A stretch of DNA of 26,460 nt from JBIIJL01 sp044233795. Its GTDB lineage: Bacteria > Pseudomonadota > Gammaproteobacteria > Legionellales > Legionellaceae. This document shows positions 23,413 through 26,460 of this stretch, piece by piece; positions within the stretch are counted from its first letter, which is position 1; each line of letters opens with the position of its first letter. The stretch is from NCBI GenBank assembly GCA_044233795.1, contig JBIIJL010000024.1, positions 1 through 26,460 on the forward strand, read 5' to 3'. The notes under the pieces were generated by a model. It worked only from the letters and a program-made list of their open reading frames with translations. It did no database searches and had not been told where the DNA came from. A program made the translations under genes and the position numbers.

Positions 23413-25745
23413 AGTAATTTCTCCCGCAAACTATCTGACCAAAGGGCTTTTGCCTCAGCGAGGGGTAGGTGAATCTGCTGTTGCATATGTAATATAGGAG
23501 CGTCTATTGTTCGACCAATAATTGTGATCGGGACTGAGTAACTTGTAAACACCGCCTGACAGTCAACCCAATCTTCATCACGAACTTCCAACACAAAGCC
23601 CCCACTTTCACTAAACAAACATTTAGCAACAGGCAATGTCCCTGGAATCTCAACATCTACACCAATATCATTACCAAAACTCATTTTAGCCAGTGTGACT
23701 GCTATCCCACCCAAGGCAATATCCTCTACAGCAAGCACTAGACCTTTTTGAATCACCTCAGATACCGCTTGAAGCTCAGCGCGCAGGGTTTCAAAGCAAG
23801 GCTTAGGAAGCAAAGCCCCTAATTCACCTTGTAATTGGTAATACACACTCCCACCGCACTCATCTTTGCGCTCACCACACATCACCAAAAGCGAACCTGA
23901 TTTTTTGAATGCTGGGGTGATAGCAAAAGTTGCATCTAAGATAGTACCTAAACAACTTATCATAGGGCTCGGCGGGATGGCGCCCTCAACTGTATCATTA
24001 TATAAAGAAACATTGCCTGCAATGATGGGCAAGGAAGCATCAGGATATTCTTTTAATCCGATGACTTTGGTGGTATCGATAATGCCTCGAACTGACTCCG
24101 TAAATGCCCACATTACCTCTGGCTTTTCAGGGTTCCCAAAACATAAACAATCAGTAATAGCAACAGGGCTTGCACCCACAGAAGATACCTTGCGCGCCGA
24201 TTCAACCACTGCATTAACAGCACCCCAGTAGGGGCTTATCATATTATAACGTGGATTTTGCGCAACTGATAAAGCAACACCTACCTTATGAAGTGCCGCG
24301 GGATATTTCTCTTCATTAAAAGGAGTCAATACACCGGCATTTGCCATGCCCGATTCAATCAGTGTTCGACCTTGAACTTGTTTGTCATACGTTTCAAGAA
24401 TAGACGCTCTTGAGGCAATATTTTCGTGTGAGAGCAATTTTAATAACATATCATGGCAAGAAACATCGGAAAGCTTCGGTTCTACCCCATCATAAATGAC
24501 AGGCTCCACTGCTCTTTCAGAAACAATTCCTCGAGTGATATCTTTAGCACGAGCGTTTACAATACAAGCCCCTTGGGCATGAACAACATACTGACCATCA
24601 CCTCGAATATGACCAATCACAGTAGCGGCTGCACCTTTTGAAATCTCAGGCAATGCATAGGTCTTATTGTAATGCTCAAGGATCATCTCACTATGCTCGC
24701 GCGGTACGACCCACATAAAACGTTCTTGAGTTTCTGAACACAGCACAACGACAGGTTTCAACCCATCCATACAGGTGGGAACATGATCTAAGAAAATCTC
24801 TGCACCATAACCTGCTGCATCAGCAAGCTCAACTGTTGCACATGCGATTCCCCCTGCACCTAAATCTTTGAAAGCGACTTGATGGATAAGACCACGGGCG
24901 CTTAATTTTCCAAACAAAGATTGATTGGCTTGGAGTAGATGGCGCTTTAAAAAAGCATTAGGCTCTTGTACCGCTCCTTTGTTTTGCATATCTTTATCTT
25001 CATTAAGCGTCTGAGAGGCAAAACTTGCACCACCAAAACCACTAATATCTGTGGCCTTCCCGACTAGAATATAAACATGTCCCTCGGCATGTTTAGGGGC
25101 ATAGGAATGAATAACTTGATCTTCTCGGACAACACCGAGGGTCACCACAGTGACTAAACAATTATCATTATAAGCTTTATCGTAATATACATCGCCGGCA
25201 ATATTTGGCACGCCAATTGGGTTGCCATAACCGCCAATACCCGCAACCACGCCATGATGAATAAAAGATGTTTTAGGACGCGAGAGATCTCCAAATCGAA
25301 GTCCATCAGCAAGAGCTATCACCTCTGCCCCCATGCAGGAGACATCGCGAACATTACCACCAACACCGGTTGCAGCACCTTCGTAGGGAACCACTTGCGA
25401 CGGGTGATTGTGGGACTCATGACTCATGACAATCCCATATCGAAGACCTGTATCATCCTTAGCAACAGCAACAATCCCAGCATCTTCTTTAGCACCAAGG
25501 ATAACATTAGGCCCATCCGTCACCATCGTTTTAAGATATTTACGTGTACTTCGATAAGAACAGTGCTCTGAACCTTGAATTGACCACAATACACATTCAG
25601 AGAGGGTTGGCGGGCGTTTAAGGATATCATGTTGAATAGCTAAAGCTTCATCCACTGATAACGCCAACTGGTGACATTTAAGCAACTCGTCTATTTCATT
25701 GCGCTCTAGACCACTAAAATCTAGCTCTTCATGTTGTAGCTGCAT
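23409..25745 (-). CDS. purL: PurL, FGAM synthase large subunit, short (PurS/PurQ-dependent) type
   Basis: The catalytic subunit that amidates FGAR to FGAM using ammonia delivered by PurQ. At 778 residues it is the small type, not the roughly 1,300-residue single-chain enzyme of enteric bacteria: it begins shortly before the first synthase motif and has no glutaminase domain. Seen are the conserved SEHCSYRSTR (59-68), ESHNHPSQVVPYEGAATG (110-127), GGNVRDV, FKDLGAGGIACATVEL and, in the second half, ITDCLCFGNPE, IAGNVSLYN and EDIALGGIAVTLA. AGAG lies upstream of the ATG at 25745. It is the first gene of the purine operon, and its missing partner functions are supplied by the fused purQ/S gene. 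Confidence 0.96.
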   Translation of the reverse strand: MQLQHEELDFSGLERNEIDELLKCHQLALSVDEALAIQHDILKRPPTLSECVLWSIQGSEHCSYRSTRKYLKTMVTDGPNVILGAKEDAGIVAVAKDDTGLRYGIVMSHESHNHPSQVVPYEGAATGVGGNVRDVSCMGAEVIALADGLRFGDLSRPKTSFIHHGVVAGIGGYGNPIGVPNIAGDVYYDKAYNDNCLVTVVTLGVVREDQVIHSYAPKHAEGHVYILVGKATDISGFGGASFASQTLNEDKDMQNKGAVQEPNAFLKRHLLQANQSLFGKLSARGLIHQVAFKDLGAGGIACATVELADAAGYGAEIFLDHVPTCMDGLKPVVVLCSETQERFMWVVPREHSEMILEHYNKTYALPEISKGAAATVIGHIRGDGQYVVHAQGACIVNARAKDITRGIVSERAVEPVIYDGVEPKLSDVSCHDMLLKLLSHENIASRASILETYDKQVQGRTLIESGMANAGVLTPFNEEKYPAALHKVGVALSVAQNPRYNMISPYWGAVNAVVESARKVSSVGASPVAITDCLCFGNPEKPEVMWAFTESVRGIIDTTKVIGLKEYPDASLPIIAGNVSLYNDTVEGAIPPSPMISCLGTILDATFAITPAFKKSGSLLVMCGERKDECGGSVYYQLQGELGALLPKPCFETLRAELQAVSEVIQKGLVLAVEDIALGGIAVTLAKMSFGNDIGVDVEIPGTLPVAKCLFSESGGFVLEVRDEDWVDCQAVFTSYSVPITIIGRTIDAPILHMQQQIHLPLAEAKALWSDSLREKLL

Positions 25746-25779
25746 CCGATATTCTCTGCTTTAGAAAAAAATCGTAGTC

Positions 25780-25807
25780 ATAGTAACACAGAAAATTAAG
25801 AAACCAA
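25780..25807 (-). promoter_or_regulatory. Possible promoter of the purine operon
   Basis: On the minus strand TTGGTT (25807-25802) and TACTAT (25785-25780) are separated by 16 bases, placing a start roughly 30 bases before purL. Match is partial (-35 at three positions, -10 at four). No PurR-type box and no purine riboswitch fold was recognised in the 208-base spacer 25746-25953. Confidence 0.35.
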
Positions 25808-25893
25808 CTGACCTTAAGCGAAGTAGTTCGCAATATTGCATCAAATAAACACTCTATAAACGGCAAGCAATCATTCTGTGCAAAAAATATAGA

Positions 25894-25922
25894 TTGATTT
25901 TAAATTTATTGTATTGTATAAT
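25894..25922 (+). promoter_or_regulatory. Strong sigma70-type promoter of the ankyrin gene
   Basis: TTGATT (25894-25899) and a perfect TATAAT (25917-25922) are separated by exactly 17 bases, inside very AT-rich DNA. The predicted start near 25929 gives a leader of about 25 bases to the ATG at 25954. No Shine-Dalgarno sequence is evident in that leader. Confidence 0.65.
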
Positions 25923-25953
25923 AATAAATCACAAATTCTCGCGTGTAAAAACC

Positions 25954-26460
25954 ATGTTTGAAACCACCCTTGATATGCCCCCTTCGCCCCCCTCCGACGA
26001 TACCATAGCTTCTTGTATGTATTTTCCTGTCTTCAAACAAACCCCCGAGGAGCTTACAGAACTTCTCAAAAAGTATCCGCTCCTCATCAATCAACGCGAT
26101 TTAGTTGGATATAGTCCCTTGCATATCGCCGTCACTTATTATAATGACATCCATTGCATCGAGATACTTCATCAATTTGGTGCTGCTTTAAATGCACGAG
26201 ATCGTTTAGGATTCACACCAGCACATCTCGCAGCAAGATATGGCAAAGTTGATTTTTTAACAACGCTTAACCGTTTAGGTGCTGATCTCCACATAACTGA
26301 TAAGTTAGGTAGTACACTCGCCCATACGGCCGTAAAATATAACCAAAAAGAAATACTGACTTATCTTTCACAATTAAATTTTGACCTCAATATTAAAGAC
26401 TATGACGGCTGCAGGCCCGTACACGTTGCGGTCAAACAAGGAAATAACCCGATACTTATC
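25954..26460 (+). CDS. Ankyrin-repeat protein, C-terminus outside the window
   Basis: The reading frame is open from ATG 25954 to the window edge (169 codons, no stop). After a proline-rich N-terminus (MPPSPPSDD) and a short helical part, ankyrin repeats start: about 49-81 (GYSPLHIAVTYY), 82-114 (GFTPAHLAARYG), 115-147 (GSTLAHTAVKYN) and 148 onward (GCRPVHVAVKQG). Each shows the TPLH-like and LA/VA helix pattern and ends in a loop such as GADLHITD. Ankyrin proteins in intracellular bacteria are often exported effectors, but neither a secretion signal nor another domain is visible here. No signal peptide or membrane segment is seen. The gene is alone on the plus strand, divergent from purL, with its own strong promoter. 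Confidence 0.9.
   Translation, partial: MFETTLDMPPSPPSDDTIASCMYFPVFKQTPEELTELLKKYPLLINQRDLVGYSPLHIAVTYYNDIHCIEILHQFGAALNARDRLGFTPAHLAARYGKVDFLTTLNRLGADLHITDKLGSTLAHTAVKYNQKEILTYLSQLNFDLNIKDYDGCRPVHVAVKQGNNPILI

Noticed and set aside
23866..24231. 121-codon frame antisense to purL
   Set aside because: Lies wholly within the highly conserved purL coding region with no promoter or ribosome binding site; a shadow frame.
25746..25953. Purine riboswitch or PurR operator upstream of purL
   Set aside because: No conserved purine-aptamer loops and no ACGCAAACGTTTGCGT-like box seen; only weak promoter hexamers.
1..26460. CRISPR array, tRNA or rRNA genes
   Set aside because: No regularly spaced repeats, cloverleaf-forming segments or rRNA-like conserved stretches were seen on reading either strand.

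Overview
The window looks like a chromosomal segment from an AT-leaning gammaproteobacterium, most likely in or near the Legionellales (Legionella/Coxiella-type, host-associated). This is inferred from recalled family resemblance, not from a search. The pointers are an EnhA-type L,D-transpeptidase, a PurN with the unusual N-terminal motif GSTNGT, a RnhA–DnaQ pair, ErpA and MnmA of gammaproteobacterial type, and an ankyrin-repeat protein with its own strong promoter at the right edge. Coding density is high and many genes overlap by 1-11 bases. No tRNA, rRNA or CRISPR array was seen.

Layout: 1-1808 (minus) is the conserved yceD-rpmF-plsX-fabH cluster for ribosomal protein L32 and fatty acid/phospholipid initiation, driven from a clear promoter at 1833-1861. 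A GC-rich nested palindrome (1877-1957) lies between it and the divergent mnmA-erpA pair (plus, 2048-3602). Positions 3603-4185 are the only long gene-free stretch. They hold degenerate coding-like sequence and a 337-base element (3850-4186) with imperfect terminal inverted repeats flanked by TA. Its right edge supplies part of the stop codon of an L,D-transpeptidase gene (minus, 4186-4644). Next on the minus strand, hutU-hutH-rnhA-dnaQ (9080 down to 4731) are arranged as one overlapping operon, with a POT-family peptide transporter divergent from it (9220-10692).

Positions 10792-15131 (plus) carry a compact envelope-glycan operon. It encodes a UbiA-family enzyme resembling decaprenyl-phosphate phosphoribosyltransferase, a GT-C membrane glycosyltransferase resembling arabinofuranosyltransferases, and a membrane-anchored WbpM/CapD-like nucleotide-sugar 4,6-dehydratase. 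Together they suggest lipid-linked pentofuranose chemistry plus a modified amino sugar.

Positions 15169-25745 (minus) form an eight-gene de novo purine operon in the order purL-purM-purQ/S-purC-purF-purD-purN-purH. It covers every step from PRPP to IMP except the purE/K and purB steps. PurL is the short type that needs separate PurQ and PurS partners. The PurQ gene has a C-terminal extension that reads as two PurS-like repeats in tandem, a one-chain version of the PurQ plus PurS-dimer arrangement. The window ends inside an ankyrin-repeat gene (25954 onward) preceded by a consensus promoter.

The most interesting items are the PurQ-PurS-PurS fusion, the TA-flanked element at the transpeptidase stop codon, the pentofuranose glycan operon, and the hut/rnhA/dnaQ fusion of catabolic and housekeeping genes.
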